NCBI RefSeq assembly: GCF_016458305.1
Contig: NZ_JAEMHL010000002.1
Span: 372,001 to 436,000, forward strand
Length of the DNA stretch: 64,000 bases
Source of the DNA: Geomonas anaerohicana
GTDB taxonomy: Bacteria > Desulfobacterota > Desulfuromonadia > Geobacterales > Geobacteraceae
Reading direction: 5' to 3'
In this document: one piece after another, positions 53,749 to 63,261 of the stretch
How positions within the stretch are numbered: position 1 is the first letter of the stretch
How the letters are laid out: each line of letters starts with the position of its first letter
Program-made: the position numbers and the translations under genes
The notes under the pieces: model-generated
The model's database searches: none
What the model was told of the DNA's origin: nothing
What the model saw: the letters and a program-made list of their open reading frames with translations, nothing else

Positions 53749-55113
53749 ATGGGCAATAGACTGCTCCTCGCCGATGACAGCATCACCATACAGAAGGTCG
53801 TGGCGATCATCTTCGCCAACGAGGAGTTTGAACTGACCGTTGTCGACAACGGTACTGCTGCCCTTGACAAGGCGCGGGAGACCAAGCCGGACGTGATGCT
53901 GGTCGACGCGCTGATGCCCGGCAAGACCGGCTACGAGGTGTGCGCGGAGATCCGCCGCGACCCCGTGCTGGGCGCGGTTCCCATCATCCTCCTGATCGGC
54001 GCCTTCGAGCCGCTGGACGAAGAGAAGGCGCGCGAATGCGGAGCCGATGCCACCATCTCCAAGCCCTTCGAGTCGCAGCAGTTGATCGACCGTGTCAAGG
54101 AGATGCTGGAGCTGGGCAAGACCCGCAAGACCGCTCCTCCGGTGGCACAGCCGGCAGCACCGGCAGCACCGGCCGCCGCAGCCGAGGAAATCTGGGGCGA
54201 CCTCTCCTCCCTCGATGCCATGGCCCCGGCCGCAGCAGCTCCGGCGGCAGCAGCCCCGGCGGCCCCTGCACCCGCAGCAGTCCCTGCGCCCGCCGCCGAA
54301 GATATCTGGGAGAGCGTCGGCATGGAGACCGAACCCGCCTGGGAAGAGCCTGCCGCCGCGCAGGAGCCCGCCTGGGAGGCACCGGTTGCCTTCGCTCAGC
54401 CTGCCGCTGCCGCACCGACGGCGCAGGTGGAGCCGGTAGAGGCGAGCATGGAGGATGATCTCTGGGGCGCCTTCGAACTGGAGGAAGAGACTCCCGCCGC
54501 CGCGGAGGCGCCGTCCGAACTGTTCGGCGTCGTGGAACCGGAAGGCGGCTTCGAGTCCGAGTTCGAGGCGGAAGAGGTTTTCAGCTTCGACGAGTCGGAA
54601 GAGATCGAAGAGACCGGCCCGGCGCTGGAACTGGAAGAGCCGGAAGTAGATTCCTCGCTCGCCGCCAGCGAAGAAGAGTTCTTCGCTTTCAGTGAAGAGC
54701 CAGAGGCCGCCGCAGTAGCGGTGCCCGCGCAGGCCGAGGCAGAGGCAGAAGCAGAGGCTTTCGGCGTGCCGGAGTACGAGCCGTTCGAGTTCGACGTGGA
54801 AGAGTCCGCGCCGCAGGCCGCAGCGCCGGCAGCACCCGTTGCTCCTGCCGCTCCCGCTGCTCCCGCTGCAGCCGCTGCTCCCGCTGCAGCCGCACCGGTT
54901 CAAGCGGCGCCGGTTCAGGCCGCGCCTGCAGCCGCACCGGCAGCAGCTCAGCCGGCTGCCGTCCCCGAACTGACCGAGGACCAGCTGGTGGCCGCACTTT
55001 CCAAGGTGTCGCGCGAGGTGATCGAGCGGATCGTCTGGGAAGTGGTGCCGGACCTGGCCGAGGTGATCATCAAGGAAGAGATCAGGAAACTGAAGAGCGG
55101 CGTACGCGGCTAA
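53749..55113 (+). CDS. Response regulator with long Ala/Pro/Glu-rich linker and conserved C-terminal helix
   Basis: The 454-residue product has a receiver (1-123, phospho-Asp in DVMLVDALMPGKTG, Lys in ISKPFES). A low-complexity region (about 125-405) rich in Ala, Pro and Glu follows, then a C-terminal segment LTEDQLVAALSKVSREVIER-IVWEVVPDLAEVIIKEEI. Short acidic-Trp motifs repeat in the linker (EEIWGDL near 145, EDIWESV near 184, EDDLWGAF near 236). There is no DNA-binding or enzyme domain. The layout recalls deltaproteobacterial polarity or motility regulators such as RomR, with a C-terminal helix that resembles the PopZ end. Function is inferred only. Confidence 0.85.
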   Translation: MGNRLLLADDSITIQKVVAIIFANEEFELTVVDNGTAALDKARETKPDVMLVDALMPGKTGYEVCAEIRRDPVLGAVPIILLIGAFEPLDEEKARECGADATISKPFESQQLIDRVKEMLELGKTRKTAPPVAQPAAPAAPAAAAEEIWGDLSSLDAMAPAAAAPAAAAPAAPAPAAVPAPAAEDIWESVGMETEPAWEEPAAAQEPAWEAPVAFAQPAAAAPTAQVEPVEASMEDDLWGAFELEEETPAAAEAPSELFGVVEPEGGFESEFEAEEVFSFDESEEIEETGPALELEEPEVDSSLAASEEEFFAFSEEPEAAAVAVPAQAEAEAEAEAFGVPEYEPFEFDVEESAPQAAAPAAPVAPAAPAAPAAAAAPAAAAPVQAAPVQAAPAAAPAAAQPAAVPELTEDQLVAALSKVSREVIERIVWEVVPDLAEVIIKEEIRKLKSGVRG

Positions 55114-55145
55114 CGCGGACGTCGTTCCCATCCGCTTATGAAACA

Positions 55146-55169
55146 GGGGATTTCACGATCCCCTTTTTT
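55146..55169 (+). terminator. Terminator after the linker-type response regulator
   Basis: GGGGAT (55146-55151), TTCACG, ATCCCC (55158-55163), then T6. Confidence 0.85.
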
Positions 55170-55196
55170 CATAGCTGCAGACGGTAACTTTCCCGC

Positions 55197-55292
55197 AAAC
55201 GTTCCCGCCCCCGGAGGGGGAGGGACAGGGAGGGGGCTGTCACAGCTCTGCTTTCCCCCCTCCCAACCTCCCCCCTCCGGGGGGAGGAGTTC
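55197..55292. repeat. GC-rich palindromic repeats (family C)
   Basis: CGTTCCCGCCCCCGGAGGGG onward (55199-55234) and CCCCCCTCCCAACCTCCCCC onward (55255-55290), partly inverse copies of the units at 18783 and 47160. Confidence 0.75.
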
Positions 55293-55352
55293 AATGACGC
55301 AAGTTTTGCAGGGTCACCCCTGCTAAAGCATTTTTCCCATGAGGTAGATTAG

Positions 55353-58019
55353 ATGGCAAACAAAGAGCTGGAAAAGGTTTACGAGCCGAAAAGCGTTGAG
55401 CAGAAGTGGTACCAGGAGTGGGAAGGTAAGGGGTACTTCCACGCTTCCGTCCCCTCCGACAAGCCGGGCTACTCCATCGTCATCCCCCCCCCGAACATCA
55501 CCGGCGTGCTGCACATGGGTCACGCCCTGAACAATACCCTGCAGGACATCCTCTGCCGCTGGAAACGGATGAGCGGCTACAACGTGCTCTGGATGCCGGG
55601 CACCGACCACGCCGGTATCGCGACCCAGAACGTGGTCGAGCGCCAGCTGGCCGCGGAAGGCAAGGACCGCTTCGAGCTCGGCCGCGACGCCTTCATCGAG
55701 CGCGTCTGGCAGTGGAAGGGCGAGTCCGGCGGGCAGATCATCGGCCAGCTCAAAAGGCTCGGCGCCTCCTGCGACTGGGAGCGCGAGCGCTTTACCATGG
55801 ATGCCGGCCTCTCCAAGGCGGTGCGCGAGGTGTTCGTGCGCCTGTACGAAGAGAAGCTCATCTACCGCGACAACCGCCTGATCAACTGGTGCCCGCGCTG
55901 CCACACCGCGCTCTCCGACATCGAGGTCGAGCACGAGGACAAGGCGGGCAACCTCTGGCACCTGCGCTACCCGGTGGTGGGGAGCGACGAGTACGTGGTG
56001 GTCGCCACCACCCGTCCCGAGACCATGCTGGGCGACACCGCCGTTGCCGTGCACCCCGAGGACGAGCGCTACAGCCACCTGATCGGCAAGAAGGTCCTGC
56101 TGCCGCTGGTGAACCGCGAGATCCCCGTCATCGGCGACGACTACGTCGACCGCGAGTTTGGCACCGGCGTGGTGAAGATCACCCCGGCGCACGACTTCAA
56201 CGACTTCGAGATGGGCCTCAGGCACAACCTGGACCGCATCAACGTCTTCGACGAGTCCGGCGTGGTCAACGCCGCCGGCAAGCAGTACGAGGGGATGGAC
56301 CGCTTCGCCGCCAGGAAGCAGGTGGTGGCCGACCTCGAGGCGGCCGGGCTGTTGGAGAAGATCCAGGATCACGCCCTCTCCGTCGGCGGCTGCTACCGCT
56401 GCAAGACCGTGGTCGAGCCGTACATGTCCCTGCAGTGGTACGTGAAGGTTGGTCCCCTGGCCGAGCGCGCCCTGGGCGCCGTCAAGGACGGGCGCACCAA
56501 GATCGTGCCGCAGCAGTGGGAAAACACCTACTACGACTGGATGGAGAACATCCGCGACTGGTGCATCTCGCGCCAGATCTGGTGGGGACACCGCATTCCC
56601 GCCTGGTACTGTGACCACTGCGGTCACATCACCGTGGCCAAGGAAGACCCGACCAACTGCAGCCAGTGCGGCTCCGACGAGATCCGCCAGGAAACCGACG
56701 TCCTCGACACCTGGTTCTCCTCGGCGCTGTGGCCCTTCTCCACCATGGGGTGGCCGGAGAAGACCCCGGAGCTGTCCGCCTTCTACCCGACCTCCTGCCT
56801 GGTCACCGGCTTCGACATCCTCTTCTTCTGGGTGGCCCGCATGATGATGATGGGGCTGCACTTCATGGACGAGGTCCCCTTCACCGACGTCTACATCCAC
56901 GCCCTGGTGCGCGACGCGCAGGGGCAGAAGATGTCCAAGTCCAAGGGGAACGTCATCGATCCGCTCACCGTGATCGACGCCTACGGCACCGACGCCTTCC
57001 GCTTCACCCTGGCCGCCTTTGCCGCCCAGGGGCGCGACATCAAGCTCGCCGAGGAGAGGATCGCCGGCTACCGCAACTTCGCCAACAAGATCTGGAACGC
57101 ATCGCGCTTCGCCATGATGAACCTGGAAGGTTTCGACCCGAACCATGTCGACGTCGCGTCGCTCAAGCTTTCCAACGCGGACCGCTGGATCCTGTACCGC
57201 CTGAACGAGGCCGCCGGTGCGCTGGACTCCGCCCTGACCGGGTTCCGTTTCAACGAGGCCGCCAGCGAGCTGTACCGCTTCACCTGGAGCGAGTTCTGCG
57301 ACTGGTACATCGAACTCGCCAAGGACGATCTCTACAAGGGCGATGCCGAGCGTCAGGCCGCGGCCAAATACGTGCTCTGGCTGGTGCTGGAGAACCTCTT
57401 GCGCCTCTTGCATCCGTTCATGCCGTTCATCACCGAGGAGATCTGGCAGGCACTGCCCAAGAAGAACGGTGCCGCCGACTCCATCATGATCTCCGACTTC
57501 CCGACCCCGTGCGCGGAGTGGGCGGGCTACGCCTCCGCCGCCGCCGAGATGGAGCTGGTCATGGAGGTCATCAAGGGGATCAGGAACATCAGGGGCGAGA
57601 TGGAAGTAGCCCCGAGCAAGCAGATCGCCGCCATCCTCGACTGCAAGTCCGCGGCAAGCCTCGCGCTGTTGAAGAAGAACGAGGTGTACGTCATGAGCCT
57701 GGCCCGTCTCTCCGACCTCGCCATCGGTCAGGGCATCGAGCGTCCTGCCGAGGCCTCCTTGCAGGTCGCCGGTGACGTCGAGATCATCGTGCCGCTCAAG
57801 GGCCTGGTGAACGTCGAAGAAGAAGAGAAGCGTCTCAACAAGGAGATCGCCAAGATCGAGAAGGACATCGAGTTCCTCTCCAAGAAACTGGAGAACCCCA
57901 GCTTCATCGAGCGTGCTCCCGCCGACGTAGTCGAAAAAGAGCGCGAGAAGATCGCCGAATTCGGCAACAAGAAGCAACTCCTCCAGGAGAGCCTGGAGAA
58001 GATACTGAGGCTTAAGTAA
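55353..58019 (+). CDS. valS: Valyl-tRNA synthetase
   Basis: The 888-residue class I synthetase has the HIGH motif as HMGH (GVLHMGHALNNT near 46), the editing domain with TTRPETMLGDTAVAVHP near 215, KMSKSKGNVIDP near 530 and a C-terminal coiled-coil arm (about 815-885). It charges tRNA-Val. It precedes pilD, separated by a family E repeat. Confidence 0.98.
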   Translation: MANKELEKVYEPKSVEQKWYQEWEGKGYFHASVPSDKPGYSIVIPPPNITGVLHMGHALNNTLQDILCRWKRMSGYNVLWMPGTDHAGIATQNVVERQLAAEGKDRFELGRDAFIERVWQWKGESGGQIIGQLKRLGASCDWERERFTMDAGLSKAVREVFVRLYEEKLIYRDNRLINWCPRCHTALSDIEVEHEDKAGNLWHLRYPVVGSDEYVVVATTRPETMLGDTAVAVHPEDERYSHLIGKKVLLPLVNREIPVIGDDYVDREFGTGVVKITPAHDFNDFEMGLRHNLDRINVFDESGVVNAAGKQYEGMDRFAARKQVVADLEAAGLLEKIQDHALSVGGCYRCKTVVEPYMSLQWYVKVGPLAERALGAVKDGRTKIVPQQWENTYYDWMENIRDWCISRQIWWGHRIPAWYCDHCGHITVAKEDPTNCSQCGSDEIRQETDVLDTWFSSALWPFSTMGWPEKTPELSAFYPTSCLVTGFDILFFWVARMMMMGLHFMDEVPFTDVYIHALVRDAQGQKMSKSKGNVIDPLTVIDAYGTDAFRFTLAAFAAQGRDIKLAEERIAGYRNFANKIWNASRFAMMNLEGFDPNHVDVASLKLSNADRWILYRLNEAAGALDSALTGFRFNEAASELYRFTWSEFCDWYIELAKDDLYKGDAERQAAAKYVLWLVLENLLRLLHPFMPFITEEIWQALPKKNGAADSIMISDFPTPCAEWAGYASAAAEMELVMEVIKGIRNIRGEMEVAPSKQIAAILDCKSAASLALLKKNEVYVMSLARLSDLAIGQGIERPAEASLQVAGDVEIIVPLKGLVNVEEEEKRLNKEIAKIEKDIEFLSKKLENPSFIERAPADVVEKEREKIAEFGNKKQLLQESLEKILRLK

Positions 58020-58023
58020 GAAC

Positions 58024-58143
58024 GGCCGTTCAACGTTCTAGGTTCAACGTTTGAGTCCACACCACTTCGTGGCACCGAGTCGCTACGGCACGTGCCACAA
58101 AGTGAGGAATGATTTTAACGTCGAACGTTGAACGTTGAACGGC
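58024..58143. repeat. 120-bp family E element with terminal inverted repeats
   Basis: The left end GGCCGTTCAACGTTCTAGGT and right end GTCGAACGTTGAACGTTGAA...CGGC are inverse copies. The interior carries no coding sequence. It ends 13 bp before the pilD start. Confidence 0.8.
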
Positions 58144-58156
58144 TTCTGAGGTTTCC

Positions 58157-58981
58157 TTGACTCCCTACATCACCTACGCCGTATTCGCTTTCCTCTTTGG
58201 GGCCGTGGTCGGGTCCTTCCTGAACGTCTGCATCTGCCGGATGCCGAGCGGCGAATCGGTGGTGTCGCCTCCGTCGCACTGCCCCAAGTGCGACTACCAG
58301 ATCCGCTGGTACGACAACATCCCCATCCTGAGCTACCTGCTGCTGGGCGGCAAATGCCGCTCCTGCAAAACGCCGATCTCGATCCAGTACCCGCTGGTCG
58401 AACTCCTGAACGGCCTGCTTGCCCTGGCCCTTTACGTCAAGTTCTTCCCGCAGCGCCTGTTCGAGGACGGGGCTCCGATCCAGTACCTGTTCACCGGCCT
58501 TTTCTACTTCAGCGTCCTCTTTATCTTCTGCAGCGCGCTGGTCGTGGTCACCTTCATCGACCTGGAGCACCAGATCATCCCGGACCGCATCACCCTGCCG
58601 GGTATCGTCCTCGGCTTCGTGATCTCCTTCTTCATCCCGCAACTGGGCTGGCTCAACTCACTGATCGGCATCCTGGCCGGCGGCGGTAGTCTGCTCCTCA
58701 TCGCCTGGGGCTACCAGGTAGTCGCCAAGAAAGACGGCATGGGGGGGGGCGACGTGAAGCTTTTGGCCATGATGGGCGCCTTCCTCGGCTGGAAGTCGAT
58801 CCTGTTCATCGTCTTCGTCTCTTCGCTCCTGGGATCGGTGATAGGGGTGACGCTCATGATGATCCGCAAGAAGGACTCCACCCTGGCCATACCGTTCGGC
58901 CCGTTCCTCGCCGCCGCCGCGGTGCTGTACGTCTTCTACGGCCGGCAGATCATCCACTGGTATCTGAATATGGGACGCTGA
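58157..58981 (+). CDS. pilD: Type IV prepilin peptidase / N-methyltransferase
   Basis: The TTG at 58157 follows TGAGG. The 274-residue membrane protein has the N-terminal methylase domain with GSFLNVCICRMP and two zinc CxxC pairs (CPKC near 43, CRSC near 72). The aspartyl protease Asp residues are in FIDLEHQIIPDRITLPG near 134 and GMGGGDVKLLAMMG near 198. It cleaves and methylates type IV pilins and pseudopilins. It starts the run pilD, kinase, regulator, DsbC-like, pilY1. Confidence 0.96.
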   Translation: MTPYITYAVFAFLFGAVVGSFLNVCICRMPSGESVVSPPSHCPKCDYQIRWYDNIPILSYLLLGGKCRSCKTPISIQYPLVELLNGLLALALYVKFFPQRLFEDGAPIQYLFTGLFYFSVLFIFCSALVVVTFIDLEHQIIPDRITLPGIVLGFVISFFIPQLGWLNSLIGILAGGGSLLLIAWGYQVVAKKDGMGGGDVKLLAMMGAFLGWKSILFIVFVSSLLGSVIGVTLMMIRKKDSTLAIPFGPFLAAAAVLYVFYGRQIIHWYLNMGR

Positions 58982-58991
58982 CACAGCCCCT

Positions 58992-60467
58992 ATGAAACCA
59001 TTCCGTTTCAGCTTAAGTTTCTACATCCTCTCCGCCTTGAGCATGTTGCTCGTGCTCACGTGGGCCCTTCTCTCCCTGATATCTTTCAAAACCTCGGAAA
59101 ACGATCTCCTGGCCCAAAAGGGCGAGGACGCCAAGGTGCTGCTGGCCACAATCGTCTCGGCGCTGCCGCGTCCCTTGGCGCCGCCGGACCCGGAAAGCCA
59201 GATCGTGCAGTATCTCGAACAGTTGAGGCGGGACCGCGGCTTCACGGGACTCGTCGTGGTGGACCAGGAGGGCCGCCGGCTCTATGCCGTGGCCGACGGC
59301 AGCGAGACTGACAGCAGCCTGAGCAGTGTGCTCACCAGCGGCCGCTCCCTGTTCCAGCTCGCCCCGGACAAGCGTAGCGGCCGCTGTTACGCCCCCATCG
59401 TGCAGCAGGGCAAGGTGGTCGGCGCGGCACGCCTCACGCTGTCGCTGCAGCCGGTCCAGGATCGGCTCTCCATGTCCAGGCACCTGTTCCTCGCTTACTT
59501 CGCCCTGGACTTCCTGCTGCTGCTCGTTTTCGGCTCCTACCTTTTGTCCCGTACCGTGGTCTCCCCCATCAAGCGTCTCCTCTCCGCCACCCGGCGCATC
59601 ACCGCCGGGGACCTCGGCGTCTCCGTCAACGTTGCCGGCAGCACCGAGGTCGCCGAACTCTCCGAAGGGTTCAACAGCATGATGGTGGCGCTCAGGGAGA
59701 AGAGGGTGGAGGTCGAGGAGAAGGTGGCGTCGCTCAAGTGGGCCAACAAGGAACTGGTCGAGGCGAGAAACGAGACGGTGCGTTCCGAGAAGATGGCCTC
59801 CGTGGGGCTTCTTGCTGCGGGGATGGCGCACGAGATCGGCACGCCGCTGGCTGCCATCATGGGGTACTCCGCGATTCTCGGGGAGGAACTGGCCGCCGAC
59901 ACGGAGAAGGCGGACTACCTGCGTCGCATCGAGGAGGAATCCAGGCGCATCGACCGGATCGTGCGGGGGCTTTTGGACTACGCCCGTCCCAAGCGCGTGC
60001 AGTGGGAGGAGGTGGAGATCCGTCCGCTGCTGGAAAAGGTGGTGAAACTGTTGGCCGATCAGGGCGTGCTGAAGCACCTCGACGTGTCGGTCGAGGTCGA
60101 GGCCGGCCTTGCCACGGTGCACGCCGACCCGCACCAGCTCGAACAACTGCTGATCAACCTTATCGTCAACGCGCGGGACGCCATGCCCAGGGGAGGAGAA
60201 CTGTGGTTAAAGGGGAGGCGGTCCGGAGCCGAAGTGGTCATCGAGGTGGCGGATAACGGCGAAGGGATGCCCCCGGAACTTTTGAACAAGGTCTTCGACC
60301 CGTTTTTCACCACCAAGGAACCAGGCAAGGGGACCGGTCTCGGCCTGGCGATAGCGGCGCGCATAGCCGAGTCCTGTGGCGGCCGTCTCGGCGTGCAGAG
60401 CGAGCTCGGCAAAGGGAGCCGCTTCACCCTGACCCTGCCGGCCACAGAACCGGGGGCTAGGGGCTAG
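58992..60467 (+). CDS. Membrane sensor histidine kinase of the pil cluster
   Basis: The 491-residue kinase has membrane segments at about 10-32 and 163-185 around a periplasmic sensor of about 130 residues. HAMP (about 186-240), HisKA with LAAGMAHEIGTPLAAIMGYSAIL near 280 and HATPase with NLIVNARDAMPRGGE and GTGLGLAI follow. It starts 10 bp after pilD. Its last codons (GARG) and stop lie inside a G-rich tandem repeat, so the C-terminal tail is shaped by the repeat. It is presumably the partner of the regulator at 60678. Confidence 0.93.
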   Translation: MKPFRFSLSFYILSALSMLLVLTWALLSLISFKTSENDLLAQKGEDAKVLLATIVSALPRPLAPPDPESQIVQYLEQLRRDRGFTGLVVVDQEGRRLYAVADGSETDSSLSSVLTSGRSLFQLAPDKRSGRCYAPIVQQGKVVGAARLTLSLQPVQDRLSMSRHLFLAYFALDFLLLLVFGSYLLSRTVVSPIKRLLSATRRITAGDLGVSVNVAGSTEVAELSEGFNSMMVALREKRVEVEEKVASLKWANKELVEARNETVRSEKMASVGLLAAGMAHEIGTPLAAIMGYSAILGEELAADTEKADYLRRIEEESRRIDRIVRGLLDYARPKRVQWEEVEIRPLLEKVVKLLADQGVLKHLDVSVEVEAGLATVHADPHQLEQLLINLIVNARDAMPRGGELWLKGRRSGAEVVIEVADNGEGMPPELLNKVFDPFFTTKEPGKGTGLGLAIAARIAESCGGRLGVQSELGKGSRFTLTLPATEPGARG

Positions 60468-60620
60468 GGACTAGGGGCTAGGGGCTAGGGACTGGGGGCT
60501 AGGGGCTAGGGGCTAGGGACTGGGGGCTAGGGGCTAGGGGCTAGGGACTGGGGACTGGGGACTGGGGACATGGGGACCTGGGGACCTGGGGACCTGGGGA
60601 CCTGGGGACCTGGGGACTGG
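60452..60620. repeat. G-rich tandem repeat of 7- and 8-bp units
   Basis: From about 60452 to 60568 the units are GGGGCTA, GGGACTA and GGGACTG (7 bp). From about 60569 to 60618 they are GGGGACCT (8 bp). More than 20 runs of three to five G occur with 3-4-nt spacers on the plus strand. The repeat covers the 3' end of the kinase gene and nearly all of the gap before the regulator. Confidence 0.95.
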
Positions 60621-60677
60621 GTTTACCCGCCGTAGCTGCTTGCGCAGCAAGCGTTTTGCGAAGGTGGGAAGGAGCAG

Positions 60678-62048
<1,371 letters not shown>

Positions 62049-62411
62049 CCGGCTTCCGCTGTCATCAAGCGCTAACTGAGGTCAGTGCAGCATATTTACT
62101 AAATCTCCCCCTCCCGCGAGCTTCTCACAGATTCCGACCGGGGGCTTGGTCCCCCCTCCCGTCAAGGGAGGGGGAGGTCAGCCTCGAACGTCCCCGCGAG
62201 GGGAAGGGGATAGGTTCAGGTGCCAATTTTTTGCGGGGTAGGGGGGGCTGCTATGAAAAAAATGCGTAGTTTTTTGCGGTGCCCCCGTGCTATGGTATGC
62301 CACAACTGACCGTATTGACGCTGAAACCGCCGCTTCAGCGCCGCGGGCGGGACCAGGGCACGGTTGTTGCTCGCCCTGACGAAGCAACGAAATCACCCAC
62401 GAGGTAGCTGA
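62049..62411 (+). promoter_or_regulatory. Intergenic region with sigma-54 promoter at 62356-62371
   Basis: GGGCACGGTTGTTGCT at 62356-62371 matches TGGCACG-N4-TTGCW with one mismatch (first base) and exact spacing; the ATG lies 41 bp downstream. An inverted repeat CGCTGAA-N8-TTCAGCG is at 62319-62340. Further left are a palindromic GC-rich repeat (about 62104-62178). No gene is seen in the 363 bp. Confidence 0.8.
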
Positions 62412-63206
62412 ATGTCCTTCGCAAGAAATCTCACCCGCATTTTCGCAGCATGTCTCGCCCTGTCCCTGATTGCCTTTGCCGTACCCGCCTTCGCCATGTC
62501 GGAAGGATGCAGCGGGGATTGCGCTTCCTGTCACTCCATCACGCTGCAGGAGGCCAGTACGCTGTTGAAGGCGATCGGCCCGGTGAAGGATGTGAAACCG
62601 GCGCCGGTGCGGGGACTGTACGAGGTGACCTTCGAGCAGGCCGGCCAGAGCGGTGTGGCCTACATCGATTACGGCAAGAAGCACATCATCGCCGGCCAGG
62701 TGTTCGACATCGCGTCGCGGCAGCCGGTGGGGGGGGCGGCACAGCAGGCCAAAAAGGCGGAGCGCAAGGAGCGCCTCGATCCTGCCACCCTGACCACCGA
62801 CAACGCACTGGTCATGGGCAATGCCAACGGGAAAAAGAAGCTGTTCGTCTTTACCGACCCCGAGTGCCCCTACTGCGCCAAGGCGCATGCGGAGCTGAAA
62901 AAACTGGCGGCCCTGGAGCCTGACCTGGCCATCTACATCAAGCTCTACCCCTTGAAGATGCACCCCAAGGCGTACGACAAGTCGCGGGTGATCCTGGCGC
63001 GGGGCTCTCTGGACCTTCTGGATAAATCGTTCGCGGGCGAACAGCTGCCGGCTGCCACGGACAAGGATGCCCACAAGCCGGTGGATGACACCATCAAGTT
63101 CGCCGAGAGCAACGGCATCCTTTCCACGCCGACCCTGATTCTGTCGGACGGGCGGATACTGGTGGGGTACAAGGATGCCAAGGCGATGCAGGAATTGCTG
63201 CGTTAG
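62412..63206 (+). CDS. DsbC-like periplasmic thioredoxin-fold protein with a CXXCH heme motif
   Basis: The 264-residue protein has a signal peptide (about 1-28, LALSLIAFAVPAFA). The segment CSGDCASCHS contains CASCH at 37-41, a c-type heme attachment motif. A DsbC-N-like domain (about 45-100), a charged linker and a thioredoxin domain with CPYC at 152-155 and the cis-Pro in LSTPTLIL near 238 follow. DsbC-type proteins correct disulfides. Lying directly before pilY1, whose product is Cys-rich, it probably helps that protein fold. Whether heme is bound is unknown. Confidence 0.88.
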   Translation: MSFARNLTRIFAACLALSLIAFAVPAFAMSEGCSGDCASCHSITLQEASTLLKAIGPVKDVKPAPVRGLYEVTFEQAGQSGVAYIDYGKKHIIAGQVFDIASRQPVGGAAQQAKKAERKERLDPATLTTDNALVMGNANGKKKLFVFTDPECPYCAKAHAELKKLAALEPDLAIYIKLYPLKMHPKAYDKSRVILARGSLDLLDKSFAGEQLPAATDKDAHKPVDDTIKFAESNGILSTPTLILSDGRILVGYKDAKAMQELLR

Positions 63207-63261
63207 CCGGCGATGTGTTCGAGTAACGTCCCTCTGGATATGGAGGTGTGTGGTGGGAAAT

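Noticed and set aside
62049-62411. GEMM-type cyclic dinucleotide riboswitch upstream of the pilus tip operon
   Set aside because: The conserved GACGCAAAGC-like core and the matching GGTAGC-side elements were not found; the region is better explained by a sigma-54 promoter and palindromic repeats.
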